Source of the DNA: Onthophagus taurus | Taxonomy: Eukaryota > Arthropoda > Insecta > Coleoptera > Scarabaeidae | Assembly: GCF_036711975.1 (NCBI RefSeq) | Contig: NC_091971.1 | Span: 22,513,501 to 22,577,500 of the forward strand | Length of the DNA stretch: 64,000 bases | Reading direction: 5' to 3' | Shown here: piece after piece, positions 32,177 to 44,699 of the stretch | Layout: every line of letters begins with the position of its first letter | Numbering within the stretch: the stretch's first letter is position 1 | Translations under genes and position numbers: made by a program | Notes under the pieces: generated by a model | Databases searched by the model: none | What the model was told of the DNA's origin: nothing | Seen by the model: only the letters and a program-made list of their open reading frames with translations

Positions 32177-33765
32177 TATATTTGGAAAGTTTTTGTCCGC
32201 AAGGTATTCCTCAATTGAATTCCTCACTCTTTTTCCAATAATATTCGTTTAACTTTCTATTTGAACCTTTTGTTATTCAACTTTTTTATTTTTGATGGCA
32301 ATGCATTGTACAATTTGACCGATGTATAGTTGAAAGTATTCTGGGATTTTTTGATTCTGTGATATGGTATTAACAGACTACTTCCATTACTCGTGTATAG
32401 ATATGTAGATCTTCGTTCTTTGGCAATGTGTCTTTCTCGTATGAACATTAACCAGGCAGGTAAGTATGAAACAAGCTGGGATAGTTAGTACTTTTAAGGT
32501 TTTAAAAAATGTTCGGCAGCTTCCAATATAGTCAAGCTCCGTATCACTTTCTTTTGCATTTTAAATATGTCGTACATATCATTTGACCCCCCCAGATAGA
32601 TATGCCATACGTTGCCATGCTGTGAAAGTAAGCGAAGTAGACGCTTTTTGTTTCATTTGTAGGTAAATTTTTAGATATAACCTTTATGCAGTATATTGAA
32701 TTTGATAATTTTCTTTTTCAGTTTGTTACAGGGTCCGACCGCGTTAAAGTTTCGGACAGCATAATGCCTAGAAAATTTATCTTTTGAATTTCAGTGTCTT
32801 TGTCTCTTTTTGTAGAAAAAGTTAGTATTTTGGTTTTATCTGCATTTAGTTTCATTTTGTTCATGTCAAACCATTTTTTTTGCATCGGCTAATGATGTTT
32901 GCGTTTTATTTTTAAGTTGTTGAAAATCATTTCCTTGGTTGATAACAGACGTGTCATCTGCATAGAGACAAATTGAAAGCGCCTTCACTTTTTCTGGCAG
33001 ATCATTTATATACATCAGAAAAAGTATAGGCCCAAGCACAGAACCCTGAGGTACTCCTGTCCCCACAGATTTCCATTCCGAGTGTATACCTTTCCAATAT
33101 ACTTGTTGTTCTCTCTGACCCAGGTAGGAGGTTAATAAATTATATGCAGTAGGTTTAAAGCCATATTTATGTAATTTCTCTCTTAAAATTCTGTGGTGTA
33201 CCATATCAAAAGCCTTGCTGAGATCACAAAAGGCTATTTGCGTGTATTTCTGTTGGTCAAAACCATCTGCTATTTTTTGGATAACATTTAGTAACGCTGT
33301 TATGGTTGATCTGCCTTGTATGTACCCATGCTGATATTTGGTTATAAGATCTTCTTCTTCTAAATATTCCATTATCCTTCTCTTTATGGCCATTTCAAAT
33401 ACTTTCGACATCGCCGGTAATATTGATATAGGTCTATATTTGCCACAATCGTTTGGGTCCCCTGGTTTCTTAATTGATATTACTTTCGCTCGTTTGAGTT
33501 CCAGTGCGAAAACACCTTCTGTCAAACATTTGTTTAATACTACTACCAGTTGTTTACGAATTTGTTCTTCTATTTCTTTTAGCAATTTTACTGAAAAGCC
33601 ATATATTTGTGCTTTTCATGTTTTTAATGATTTATAGTTCTTCATTAGCAAGAATACTAGATTCTTCCAACGGTAACTTGTTTTTTGCAAGCAGTCGGTC
33701 TTCTATAAAGATGATAGTCTTTTTTTGTAGTCATGGTTTTGTAATCGCTTGAGTGAGGGTAAACG
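32177..33765 (-). pseudogene. CR1/Jockey-group non-LTR retrotransposon 3 (RT and 3' part)
   Basis: The 32866-33585 frame carries RT: GKYRPISILPAMSKVFE, FCDLSKAFDMVHH, GTGVPQGSVLGPILF and CLYADDTSV. A break follows near 32866; the 32257-32448 frame has the C-terminal block NTFNYTSVKLYNALPSKIKK. The Gypsy A insertion cuts it at 32176, and its 3' tail with (TAA)n appears at 26786-26906. Upstream coding fades near 33765; the element is 5'-truncated. Confidence 0.85.
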
Positions 33766-33803
33766 TCTTTTTAAAAGAGACTTCGTATCTTCACCAAGAT
33801 AAA

Positions 33804-34091
33804 CAGGGTGTATCTAAATTGATGTCAATCTCTGAAGGTTATTATAAGTCGAAGAAATGAAGTTATGTCAAATTGAACTCAGCATTATTTTATCTTTTGT
33901 GATCAAACTAACAATTTGTTTATTGTAAAATGTCAACAGATAAGAAAGTTGCAGATTTTTACCCTTAACTTTAAAGGGGTATAACTTGGAGGAGAAGGGG
34001 TTTTGACCAAGAAGTTATATGAAAGACCCCCATTAATTTTCGTTGAAAAATCACCCCTTAAAATCTTTTGCATCAATTTAGATACAGCCTG
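33804..34091. mobile_element. Tc1/mariner-type MITE, 288 bp
   Basis: Left end CAGGGTGTATCTAAATTGAT, right end in reverse complement CAGGCTGTATCTAAATTGAT. A TA follows the right end; the left flank reads AA, so the target duplication is imperfect. Ends resemble the MITE at 55.9 kb (CAGGGTGTATCTGAATGA). No coding capacity. Confidence 0.7.
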
Positions 34092-34099
34092 TATATAAG

Positions 34100-34234
34100 A
34101 AACGATTTTGCCTCAAATCGACGACGTCGCTCGCGGGCGAGGCGCTACATTTGATATACCAATACGAAATCTCTAATATAACGAACGATTTTAACTCAAA
34201 TCGTTGAGGTCGCCTGCGGGCGAGTCGCTAGAAT
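34100..34234. repeat. Two diverged ~50-base direct repeats
   Basis: AACGATTTTGCCTCAAATCG and CTCGCGGGCGAGGCGCTA (34103-34148) are echoed by AACGATTTTAACTCAAATCG and CTGCGGGCGAGTCGCTA (34184-34231). GC-rich palindromes CGCGGGCGAGGCG-like lie within. Function unknown. Confidence 0.6.
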
Positions 34235-34252
34235 GTTGCAAACGATTTTCTT

Positions 34253-36680
34253 TTGAGATATATCAAACTTAAAAACTCAAAATTAGACTCCGACTGGAAA
34301 CTTTATAAAGGAAAATTAGCGGAGTTCAAAAAAAGCGTTCGTCATAGGAAACGAGAAACGTGGAGGAAATTTTGTGAGGAAGTTTCCTCCTGCAGCGAAG
34401 TTTCTCGGTTAAATTGGCAGGATAAAATACGGTGGGCCATCAACAGTTTCTCGCCGTTCAAAACACCAGGACCAGACGGTATTATACCTGCACTTTTACA
34501 ATGGGGTTTGGAGGATTTAGTACCTCACCTGGTGGAAATCTTCCAGGCATGCCTGGCGCTGCGCTATATACCCAGTCGATGGCGTGAGGTCACAGTGAAC
34601 TTCATACCAAAACCGGGTAAGCTTGATTATTTCACACCGAAATCGTTTAGACCAATCAGTCACTCCTCCTTTCTGTTGAAAACTCTGGAAAGACTGTGTG
34701 ATCGCTACATTAGAGATTTCTGTCTTCCAACTAAACCAGTAAATCCTAATCAACACGTCTACTGTTTTCATAGATATGGAGGGAGCTTTTGATAAAACAA
34801 CTTTCTCTGGTATTAACGAAGCTCTTGTTAGAGCATAATGTTCCACCGATTCTTTGTGGTTGGATTGAGAACATTCTTAAACATTGGATAGTTAAGCTTA
34901 GGGCTGGCGATGTCAGTCTTCAAGGAGGAGTTACTCGAGGCTGTCCAGAAGGGGGTGTACTATCCCCACTTTTGTGGAACCGCACCCTGGATAGCCTCTT
35001 GAACCGCCTCGCTGAAGCCAACTTTACCACAGTTGATTACGCAGATGATTTAACCATTTTCGTCAAAGGCAAGTATATAAACGTGCTGTTTGATAGGATG
35101 CAAGTAGCTCTTAAATTGATAGAGATTTGGTGTGACGAACAAAGACTCTCTGTGAATCCTAAGAAGACAGAGTTGATTCTTTTCACACAGAATGCCATCC
35201 CTTGCTAATACTCCATTGGTATTGTCAAAAGAAGTTAAATATCAAGCATCACGCTTGACAATAAAATGACATGGAGAGCCCACCTAGATAATAGAGTTAA
35301 AAAAGCGTACGTTGCATTCGGTCAATGCCGGAGGGCTATAGGTAAGACATGGGGTTTGTCACCCAAAAATGCCCTCTGGATTTACACGGCTGTAATCCGA
35401 CCTATGCTTACATATGGTGCAGTAGTATGGTGATCAAAGACTCTACAGTCTACATCTACTGCTGCACTTATTAAAGTACAGAGACTTGCGTGTTTGTATG
35501 TTACAGGTGCGCTGCGAACTACTCCCACTACAGCCATGGAAAACATGTTAAACCAAACGCCACTTCATTTGTTCATCCAAGAGGTGGCATTGGTGACCAT
35601 GATTCGACTGCGAGCAGCAGGAATTCTAATGGGTGAGAGAAATAGTAAAAATGCCAATCTCTGGAATGAAATGGTGGAATACTCACCAATTCTGGATTGT
35701 GTAACGGACATTACACCCCTACAACACATTTTTACGAAGAAATATCTCACCACAGAAGTAGAGGTAAAAAACAGCCTTAAAATCTACTCTGATGGTTCAA
35801 AGAGACGGGAAGGAGCTGGAGCCAGAGTCTTCTCATACGATCTCCGACTCCACGTATCTGAACCTCTAGGTAAAAGTACCACCGTCGTACAGGTGGAGTT
35901 AATCGGCATATAACTTGCCGCTGACGTTATTGTCAGGTCCAACTTGGTAGGTAAGACTTTTACAATTTATACTGACACTAGACAAGCTATTTTGGCCCTG
36001 AGTAGAATAACAATTACCTCAGGACTTGTTATGGGTTATCATCTGACATTGGAGAAGGCCGCAGTGCATAACTGTGTTATACTTCAATGGATAAAAGGGC
36101 ACTCGACTTGTTCAGGTAACAAGCACGCTGATAGGCTTGCCAAAAGGGCTGCCAAGCGAGCGCCATGTTCGCCTGAACCGATAATTGCTCCGTCCTTATC
36201 AACTCAGATTGAGATAATTAAAGATTTTACCCACAAAAAGTTTATGAACTGGTGGGATAGGGTTAAGGACTGCCATCTGTCTAAGGAAGTATTACATTAT
36301 CCTTCAGCAGAGGCAGCCTTGTCTTTCGTAAGGCTTGGTAGAAACGCTCTACGAACTGTAACGGGACTCGTCACAGGTCACTGTAAAATAAACAAGCATC
36401 TTTATAACCTTAAGCTTGCTGTTAGTCCTCTCTGTCGCCTCTGTAAAGAGAGCGAGGAGACGGTCCGACACATCTTGTGTGAATGCCCCACTCTGCAAGA
36501 CCTCAGAATGAGAGACTTCGGAGAGGCATGGCCAACCACAGATGGCATCAGGAACACACCTCTGAGCTGTATCCTAACCTTCGGAAATTCCTTAGGCTGG
36601 TTGATGTAGCCGGAGAGAGCGTAGGAGGATGTATAAAGGGCCCGTTGGGGCCTAGGAGCTGTATGCGTTAGCATATCCTC
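34253..36680 (+). pseudogene. LOA/I-like non-LTR retrotransposon (RT plus RNase H), frameshifted
   Basis: The 34253-34792 frame has TPGPDGIIPALLQWG and FIPKPGKLDYFTPKSFRPIS. After a frameshift near 34770-34790 the 34789-35208 frame carries GCPEGGVLSPLLW and the catalytic VDYADDLTIF. Further breaks occur near 35210 and 35430. The 35494-35913 frame includes the first RNase H strand (LKIYSDGSKRREGAGA), and 35944-36609 continues RNase H (FTIYTDTRQAILAL, WIKGHSTCSGNKHADRLAK) and a CCHC-like tail (CRLCKESEETVRHILCEC). RT followed by RNase H is characteristic of I, LOA and R1-related elements. It is 5'-truncated; the 3' UTR runs to about 36770, where the large inverted repeat starts. Confidence 0.87.
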
Positions 36681-37385
36681 CGCTTTCCTACATACATATC
36701 AAACCTAGCTCCTCGCCCGTAAGAGCCCTCGGCGGTTTGAGGATAAATGTCTCTTTATCAATGACTTTGTATCTACGGAAACTATTACCTTTTAGGAGAA
36801 TACTAAAGAGAGAAGAAAGTACCACTAAAGAATGAACTCTACAACCCATATTTTTTTATATTAATATTCCATAGCGTTAAAAAGTTTTCATAAAAAAATC
36901 ATGGGGGTGGTGAATTTCATCCCCTTAGAGGGTGCTAGGGAAGTTTAAGGTATGCTTGAAAGTAAGGTCTTAACCAGTAGTAAATTCGTACAAAGTTTCA
37001 AATTCTACGGTTTACTTACAGCCGAAATACAATTTTTCTAGTCCCCAATTAGATAGGATTTTACATGTATAGTATTTTGATTATAACAAGAGAACCAGTC
37101 AACCGATTTCGATAAACAATGTCTCATTCGAAAGCTCAATCCTTGGCCAATACGAAAGTGGAAATGCCCGATTCGAAATCTCTCTCGAATTCCGCTAAAA
37201 CGCCAAAATAATGCGAAGGTACACGAAAATAACACAAAAATGACCTTTTTTAAGTGGTGATAACTCGTAAACGATGTAGCCGATGATCAAGATCTATACG
37301 TCATTCGATTCGCCGTAGTTTCTTCTATCGAAATCAAAAAATGCCCGATTTCAATTCTCTCGCGTTAACCTTGAAGGAATTATTT

Positions 37386-37740
37386 TTCTGAGTGTACGGC
37401 TATTGCAATGACAATGCGAATCTGACGACTAGAAGTCTAGCCCCCAATATAAAAAAAATTATTTAAACTAAATCGACTATAATTAGAGAACGGTTTCACG
37501 GATTTTAATGTTTTATATCTCTGGCTGAATGCGGTAGTCGAAATGCCTGATTCTAAATATTTAGGGATTTTGATTAAAACACAAAAAAACGAATTAATCA
37601 AACACATCAATTATCTCCTTAATTAATTGACCAATTTTAGTCATCAACATCTCGATCAAAAGTATGATCTTCAATGAATGCGAAGGTGGAAATGCCCGAT
37701 TTCAAAATTTACTAATTACCTGCGTACACTTATTGTCAGA
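37386..37740 (+). repeat. Internal module B, copy 1
   Basis: Starts TTATTTTTCTGAGTGTACGG and includes AGTCTAGCCCCCAATAT, GAGAACGGTTTCACGG and ACTAATTACCTGCGTACA. Other copies: 42855-43050 plus 45549-45735 (plus strand, split by Tc1), 46108-46235 (minus, partial), 47660-47741 (plus, partial) and 49801-50197 (minus). Confidence 0.75.
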
Positions 37741-37973
37741 AAAATATTAGCGGTTATAGTAACGAATTGATACTGTTATTTAATTTTTCTTGATTTTAAC
37801 GTAAATAATCGTAGTTACAACACAAATTCATTTAAATGAAATAAATAGTAAAAGGGGATTAAAGCCTACATACATTTCATTTTAAGTCTGCAATTTTCTT
37901 AATTCCAAATATTAAATATAAATTATATAAAATTTATAATCTTTTATTTTAAATATATTTCAGTTATTCGGAA

Positions 37974-38121
37974 GGAGAATTAACATTGTTTCCAAATTTA
38001 TGTGCACTTTGTCAATACCATCCAACTACTACTTAAATTAAATGGTTAAATGATTTCTAGAAAAATATTCTTTAGTTGAAAAGGAATTTGTGTTGTGTAA
38101 GAAGAAGTATGTATTTAATAA
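37974..38121 (+). other. Possible orphan terminal exon
   Basis: An acceptor-like TATATTTCAG at 37964-37973 is followed by a frame of about 20 codons (GELTLFPNLCALCQYHPTTT, then TAA) and AATAAA at 38116-38121, 80 bases later. The composition and signals look like a last exon, but no upstream exons were recognised. Confidence 0.25.
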
Positions 38122-38498
38122 AGTCCAGGTTTTTTGTCGATTGTAGCCGTCATGATATCACATGATGTGTAACGGCCGATTCTCTTCAGTTCGTTGGTAG
38201 CTCCTTGCTTAGTTTTAACTTGTGCGTACTTGTACACGAAATAGGCGTGCAAATAGTTAGCAAAGGTAAGTTCAATAGTTAATTAATACTCTTTTATTTA
38301 TGCAAGTACTGATATTATACAGATTTAAAATTACAAACATGCAATACGTGCATAAAATGTGCATTACTTTTTTTTAAATAGATAGAAGATTTTTAAACAA
38401 AATGGAGGTAAACCTAATGCAGAGTTCGATAACAGTTTCAAATTAACTAATGGAATGGGATCTTGCTGAATTAATTGAAAACTTTCAAGATATGTATA

Positions 38499-41118
38499 TG
38501 TCGTAGGCAAATTACAAACTCCGGCTTATTACAATAAGCGCAAATTGGAAAATTATCTCACATTTTTTAATCGGCCTAAAATTTCTTAGGCTTATTATAA
38601 TAAGCGCACATACAGTTAGGCTAATTAGAAAGTGAGCACCAGTTTAATCAAAAAGCCTGGTGGTTTCTAGTCTTATTGCAATAAACCTAGGCTAATATAA
38701 GTTCACTAAAATTATACCGAGAAAATTACCTGACCTTAAACTATTCTTGAAGTATTTGAACTAATTATAGGTTATTTTATGCAAGAAAGTTGAAAAACGA
38801 TAATTTTTGATGAACAAGTTTTTATTGATAAACATTTATCACATATTAACTAAACAGATCATTCAGATCAATGTTAAAATAGAACATATAATACAATAAT
38901 AATATAAAGAAAATTAAATTAACAAAAACTTTTTTAAACTTGTGTTTTATTAATTAACACTAATTTTATTTTCACTTATTTCCACATGGTAAACTCTTAT
39001 GGCATTTTGATGAACACATTTGCTTTGCTTTCCTGCACACGCACTTTTTTGTTTGGCATTGGGTTTTTGACACTGTACACTTACAGGTATTATAGCCTTG
39101 ACCTCCAAACATTGACTCATTTGCTACAGCTTGACGAACAGATATATATTCTTCGGGGATATCTTCAACAAATTGTGCGCCAGAAATTTGGAAGTCACTT
39201 CTAGAAAACCATGTTTTGATAATTCCACTCTTTGTTCCTATCTGATAAACATCATTATTAATTTTAAGAATTTTTCCAATTAAATTTGGTGCGTCTAAAG
39301 GGCCACGGTCGATTTTCGGCACATTTAATAGAACAAAATTTCCAACTGTGACCGATTTTAGGTTCTTCCCGGTATTTTCAATCATTTTTTCTGCCGCTCG
39401 TTTTTGACCTTCGTGTGCTTTTTGACGTTGTGAAGATATATTTTCTTGTCTATTACAAATATCGCATTGATACTCCATATCATTTTCATCGGAGATTGAG
39501 CGTTTTGGAAACAAGTTTTATGAATCTTCATGGAACATGAAGAGCATGAAACAAAAGGTGTTTCATTCAAATATCCCGAACAAATAAAACACAACTCTTG
39601 TTGAACATTAGAGAATTGGTTTTCATCTTGATTTTCTCCAACTTTTCCCTTATATTCGTAATTTCTTAACTTTTCCAAATCTTCTTCACTAAAAACTTTT
39701 TCAAGAATTGCCTGTGGAATGTTAGTTGAATTTAGTCCTATCATTGGTTCCGTTCCAAAAAGGGCTGTATATGGACTGCGCCCTATGATCCTGTGCTTTG
39801 ACGAGTTTTTTTGCCACTGAACGAAGCGGCATCCTATCACCCAATCTGTACTCTTATTGTCATCCATCCACGAACGTAACATATTTTCAACATCCTGGTT
39901 GCAGCGCTCTACGCTTCCCTGTGATTGCGGATGTCGAGGTCTTCCATGTACTAGTTTATAATCAGCTCACATACCAGAAAGTTCTTTAACCACATCAGCT
40001 GTAAATTCACGTCCGTTGTCGCGTTGTAGAATGTGCGGTGCGCCGAAATCCAAAAATATCTTCAGCAGTTCCATTGCAACTTCAGCAGCACGCTTTGTTG
40101 TTAAAGGTCGCAGAAGACAAAATTTAGTTGCATGATCTTGATAATTCATTAACCATTTATATCCTCGACATGGAGTTGATTGAAAGTCGATCAAATCAAC
40201 TTGACTGCGAAGGTTAAAATCTTTTGTTGTGATTGGTCTTACCACAATATTACGTTGTTGTTGAGATTTCTTCGTATTACACATTTTACAAAGCGATACA
40301 AACATTTCAACTGCTGGTCTGGGAATGTAAAATTTATTTTTTAATTCAAACAGCATTTTATCTCTTCCTCCATGTCCAGTGGCACGGTGACATTGAAGAA
40401 GTCTGTCAAAGTATTCTTCAACCGGAATCATTACTACTACAGGATCCTCATTACTTCTTCTTTTTTTGATTAAAACTGTTGTTTCGCCAATCTCCATTGT
40501 GTCGTATTTTCTGGTTAATGCATATTGTCTACTAGTCTTCTTTTTTTCAGGGTTATTTGCATCCAAAATTTCTCGAATTGCTTCTTCCACAGTTGCTTTT
40601 GTCCAAGGCTTCTTTACGACTTTTTCACTCTTATTGCAGTATTCTTTCATTTGCGCATTAAAGTTTATTCTCATGTTATTTTCATCCTGGAACATTCTAC
40701 ATTTCTACCTACGTTTCACGCTCTTCTACTTTTGTTTACCTTATTAGTTGTTTGTCCTTGACTGCACTGCAACAATAGTTAAACTAACCTATAAGAAAAC
40801 CAAGAACAATATGCGATGCTACTGGGGCGCACACGTTTCAACAAGTATAATGCGTTAATCACAACAACCCCACCCTAACTTATTCTTAATACGCCGTCGA
40901 CTGTAAGGCTAATTGCAAAAAGCCTCAATAAAACCAGGCTTTTTAAAGAAACAGTTGTCCACTTTCCAATTGGACTGATGGTTCGTGGGCTTATTGTAAT
41001 AAGCCTAAAAAATTTCAGGCTGTTTACAAAATGTGAGATAATTTTCCAATTTGCCGGGCACATTGCAAAATGACGGCGCTTATTGTAATAAGCCGGATTT
41101 CGCAATATGCCTACGACA
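38499..41118 (-). mobile_element. Ginger-type DNA transposon, 2.62 kb
   Basis: Terminal inverted repeats of about 200 bases start TGTCGTAGGCA; the right end reads TGCCTACGACA. Flanks carry a 4-bp duplication TATA (38495-38498 and 41119-41122). Within the repeats, short units such as GGCTTATTACAATAAGC recur on both sides (about 38523 and 41085; again near 38590 and 40995), a likely set of transposase-binding sites. Carries a retroviral-type integrase gene on the minus strand. Confidence 0.85.
38972..40695 (-). pseudogene. Ginger/KRBA2-like integrase-type transposase
   Basis: Starts MFQDENNMRINFNAQ at 40695. An HHCC zinc domain (HRATGHGGRDKM ... CKMCNTKK) precedes the catalytic core: Asp in QVDLIDFQSTP, Asp in LQRDNGREFTAD, and Glu in SQGSVERCNQDV. 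A TGA after VVKELSGM (Trp in the family, by position) interrupts the core at about 39967. After GRSPYTALFGTEP comes a PHD-like Cys cluster (CFICSGYLNETPFVSCSSC), a frameshift near 39505, and a C-terminal part (39514-38972) with a chromo/SH3-like segment and a Cys-rich tail (CKCTVSKTQCQTKKCVCRKA). Two lesions make it inactive, though the ends are intact. Confidence 0.85.
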
Positions 41119-42291
41119 TATATAAACTTTTTTTTCTTGAAACAAGGTCCGTTGAGTGATAGTTTCTATGGTAATTAAATATTTCTCGTCCTCATTACGT
41201 CATAATTCTTCTTACATGATGTCAATAACCGCAAAAAAAATCATTACAACATTTTTCATTCCTTATTTATTAATTAATAATAATTAGAAGATACCAGCGC
41301 CGCGATGAAATTTTTTCTCGTTAATTTATTAAATTTGTACAACATTTTCGTCTGAATCTGCAGTACGTTTTTATTACATGTATTAGTATTACTAGCTTTA
41401 ATTTTTGTTTTCAACAGACTACTTATTACACGCACAGAAACAATAAACGGAAACCTTCAGGCAAACGACAGATACTACAATTTAAAATTCCAAAGAAGAA
41501 AACTCAACCAAACAACTAATCAATCTGAATCAAAAGAGAGCGTACAATCTCTTTTTCTAGAAGGTAATGCTCGAGATTATAAAAGCGTTTTTTTAAGTGT
41601 ATCGTCTCTAGTTTCTTGAAAACATAGGAAACTACATAGGGTTTGTTATAGTAAATTGTGATCCCTTCTGTGGGATACAATTAAAGATTATTGGAGCGGA
41701 CTTCTAAATACAGAAGTCTTTTCGAAGTTCTACAGAGACGTTGTCGGAATTATTAAAAGTATGGCCTAGACGTAATGACGCTAACAGTTACGAACTTGTA
41801 TGTTATGTATTATTTTTCAAAATATTTATTTTATTTTGTAATTACATTTTCTTTTATAGGTTCATATTGATTTTTCTACTTTATTTCCGGATAAACCCAA
41901 TAATAATTTAATACCCGCCTTTTCTGAATTTACAACAAAAATTGTTGAAATATACAAATCCGATATAAGAGATAAACATAGTAAAGAATTATTTAAAAAT
42001 TTACAGCATGGCGAAATCTCAAAAGGTAAGATTGAAATAATTATTTGTACAACACTTATTAGATTATCTCGAAACTATAAATCTACTATTGTTGACTCTC
42101 AACACGACTGCGTTTTGTTTGTCAACACAATTAATTACGTTGCTAAAAAATTGGAAACTACACGGGCGGATTATGCGGAAAACGAAATCAAATTGCAGCC
42201 CCGAGTGGTGGTAATTGGATCGAAGAAAGGACAAAATTGAACAATTGTATGTATATAGTGATGGGATTAGATACAAGTGCTATTCTTTCCG

Positions 42292-42854
42292 GTAAGTCTT
42301 TAATTTACAGTTGTCTCCGGTAAGCAAATTAGTGTGGTCGTTTCTTACAGAATATTTTTATTATATACTGCAACATTCCAATTGTGTCAACGCATTAATT
42401 TCAAAGCTTAAAAAGTGTAAGTGTTTTCTTTGCACGGTAGTTGGCTTCAAAACTACCGTTTTATATTTACATCATTTAAAGCAAATTCAAGTTTTTAGCT
42501 TCTATATTTTATTTTAAAACGAAAATCATATTAACATTACATAGTGTTTCATTTAATTTTAATTTACCTACTTATCAACTTTAAAGATTTCTTTATTTAA
42601 TTTAGTTAACTATGTTTTAAGTGTAAATACTTGTAACTTTACGATAAATAGATTTATTGTTTAATATTATCAGTTAGTCTTTCATTTCTAAAGCAAAATT
42701 ATTTGTATTAAACGGTTTTGCTTTTTTTGTTAAGTACTTTGATACACTTACAATTGAATGGTGCAATGATTCAATAAGAACAGTAAATTCATTTGGATAA
42801 AAACTATATCCCTTTTTCCTTTGGTGTCACGTACAAATTCTTAATCGTAGAGAA
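42292..42854. other. Intronic or unassigned AT-rich sequence
   Basis: A further acceptor-like TTTCTTACAG at 42341-42350 is seen, but the following frame shows no motif. No gene called. Confidence 0.35.
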
Positions 42855-43581
42855 TTATTTTTCTGAGTGTACGGTTATTGCAATGACAATGCGAATCTGA
42901 CGACTAGAAGTCTAGCCCCCAATATGAAAAAATTAATTTAAGCAAAATCGACTATAATTAGGAAACGGTTTGACGGATTTGAACGGTTTATATCTCTATC
43001 GATAACTTCGCCTGGCTGAATGCGGTTGTCCAAATGTCCGATTCGAAATAAACTGACCGGCAAAAAAAACCGGCCACTAAAATTTTGCCATAATTTCAAA
43101 GCTGGGTTTCTCGCGAACCACTCATTCGATTTTGATGATTCCTTTTTTGATCGAAAGGTTGATTCTTCTGTAATAATCCTGCGGTAGAAATTTTTATTCG
43201 GATATTAATTTGAACATATACGGGGTGCAAGAATGAGAAAAGCATTTTTTCTCGAAATTTGTAATAACCTGTGGGGTGCAGATGCTACAGCAGAGGGTGT
43301 TAACTGGAATCAAACGGTAACCCAATCTTTTCTGAACATTTTGTTTTTTCATTCACTCTATTATCTCTGCTACTAACGAAGATGCAGTGTTTTAAAGCGA
43401 ACGCCTGTGAAAACAAGACAAACAAGCATACAAAATCTAAGGTAGCGCGCTAGGTAGAGTATGTCAGTTGTTTCGAATAGTAAATTGACAGTTGTTAAAG
43501 ATGTAGTTGTCAATAACTGATGTTGCGCGTATTATTAGTTTAATTGAAGATGGCAAAAGTTAGCGGTACGTTGCCCATACG

Positions 43582-44460
43582 TTGGGTATACCCCGAACAA
43601 CAGTTCAAGATGCCTGGAACCGATATGTGGAAACAGGAAATTTTACTAGGCGGCAAGATTCCGGTAGAAGACGAGTGATAACAGCAGTTGATGATCGATT
43701 TATTGTGCTAAACACTCTGAGGAATCCTAGAACGACTGCTGTAGAAACTCGGCATCGTCTTCAAATGGTGCGTGGGGTTGACGTAAGTGAAAGAACCATT
43801 CGTCGAAAACTTGCTGAAAGTGATCTAACTGCAAAGCAGACAGAAGACAGCGGTTGCTCCAGAGACATCGGCGAGCACGTCGTTAATTTGGGCGCCTATG
43901 GAGTAAGGTGCTCTTCACTGACGAGTCCCGATTTTGGCTCCGGTCACCTGATGGTCGAGAACGAGTGTGGAGACGGCGTAATGAAAGGTTTGCGACCTGC
44001 ACAATTTCGAAAAGAGTACCTTTCCATGGAGGTTTGGTCATGGTATGGGCGGTATTCCGACGGAAGCGCATACAGCGCTCATCTTTGTTGAAAATGGCAC
44101 GCTAAATGCCAACCGTTATAGCCAAGATATTCTGCAAGAAGCTGTCGTGCCCTATTCCCATTTTATTGGTGACGGATTCATGCTAATGCATGATAATGCG
44201 CGACTGCACGTAGCACGTGTGGTTAGCGAATATCTTGATGAGGTGGGTATTGAACGGATGGCCAGCGTGCAGCCCGGACCTTAACCCTATCGAACATCTT
44301 TGGGACCAACTTCAGAGACGCATTCGTCGTCGTCCTGTCTTACCGGACAACCTTCAAGAGTTACGAATTGCTCTTGAAGAAGATTTTACCGCAATTCCTC
44401 AGGAATCAAATACGAACCTAATCAGTTCGCTGCCGCGTCGAAACATGACGTTATTTTGGC
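43582..44460 (+). pseudogene. Tc1 transposase, frameshifted
   Basis: The 43582-44091 frame starts with the second half of the paired-like HTH domain (GIPRTTVQDAWNRYVETGNF, RRQDSGRRR). The core then appears in other frames: LFTDESRFWLRSPDGRERVW (first Asp; 43908 frame), FMLMHDNARLHVARVV (second Asp) and CSPDLNPIEHLWDQLQRRIR (Glu region, DD34E type). At least three frame changes. Similarity to insect Tc1 is clear. Confidence 0.88.
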
Positions 44461-44699
44461 TCGTGGGGGGCACACACGCTATTAATTTTCGTGTTACTAT
44501 TAATTATTACATTAAATTAAATTTGTTTTCTTGTTTATTTGTCTTTGTTTTTACCGCATATTAGAACTGAGAACAGATGTTTACAATAATGAAGGACGTA
44601 AGCAATTCTGTAATTCTAAGAAAATGTAAGTGCTTCTGGAAAACTGTTTCGGGTGCCCAGTTTTAGTTTTCAAGGTCAGTGATTTAAGGCGCCACTTTT

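Larger units (their letters stand above)
38140..42291 (+). pseudogene. Broken spliced gene of unknown family, first coding exon split by Ginger
   Basis: An exon-like stretch ends at a GTAAGT donor near 38270. ATG at 38450 opens MEWDLAELIENFQDMY, cut after 38498 by the Ginger element. Downstream exon-like blocks with GT-AG borders are 41418-41563, 41736-41797 and 41860-42291. The last two join as ELLKVWPRRNDANSYEL then VHIDFSTLFPDKPNN. The 41860 block is open for 125 codons to QPRVVVIGSKKGQ, then a one-base frameshift leads to IEQLYVYSDGIRYKCYSF and a GTAAGT donor. I recall similar unnamed insect proteins with a SAM-like N-terminus, but cannot confirm. It may be cargo or the original gene of the inverted-repeat region. 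Confidence 0.4.

Noticed and set aside
39798-40761. Plus-strand hydrophobic ORFs in the Ginger element
   Set aside because: Complement of the Lys/Glu-rich transposase coding strand.
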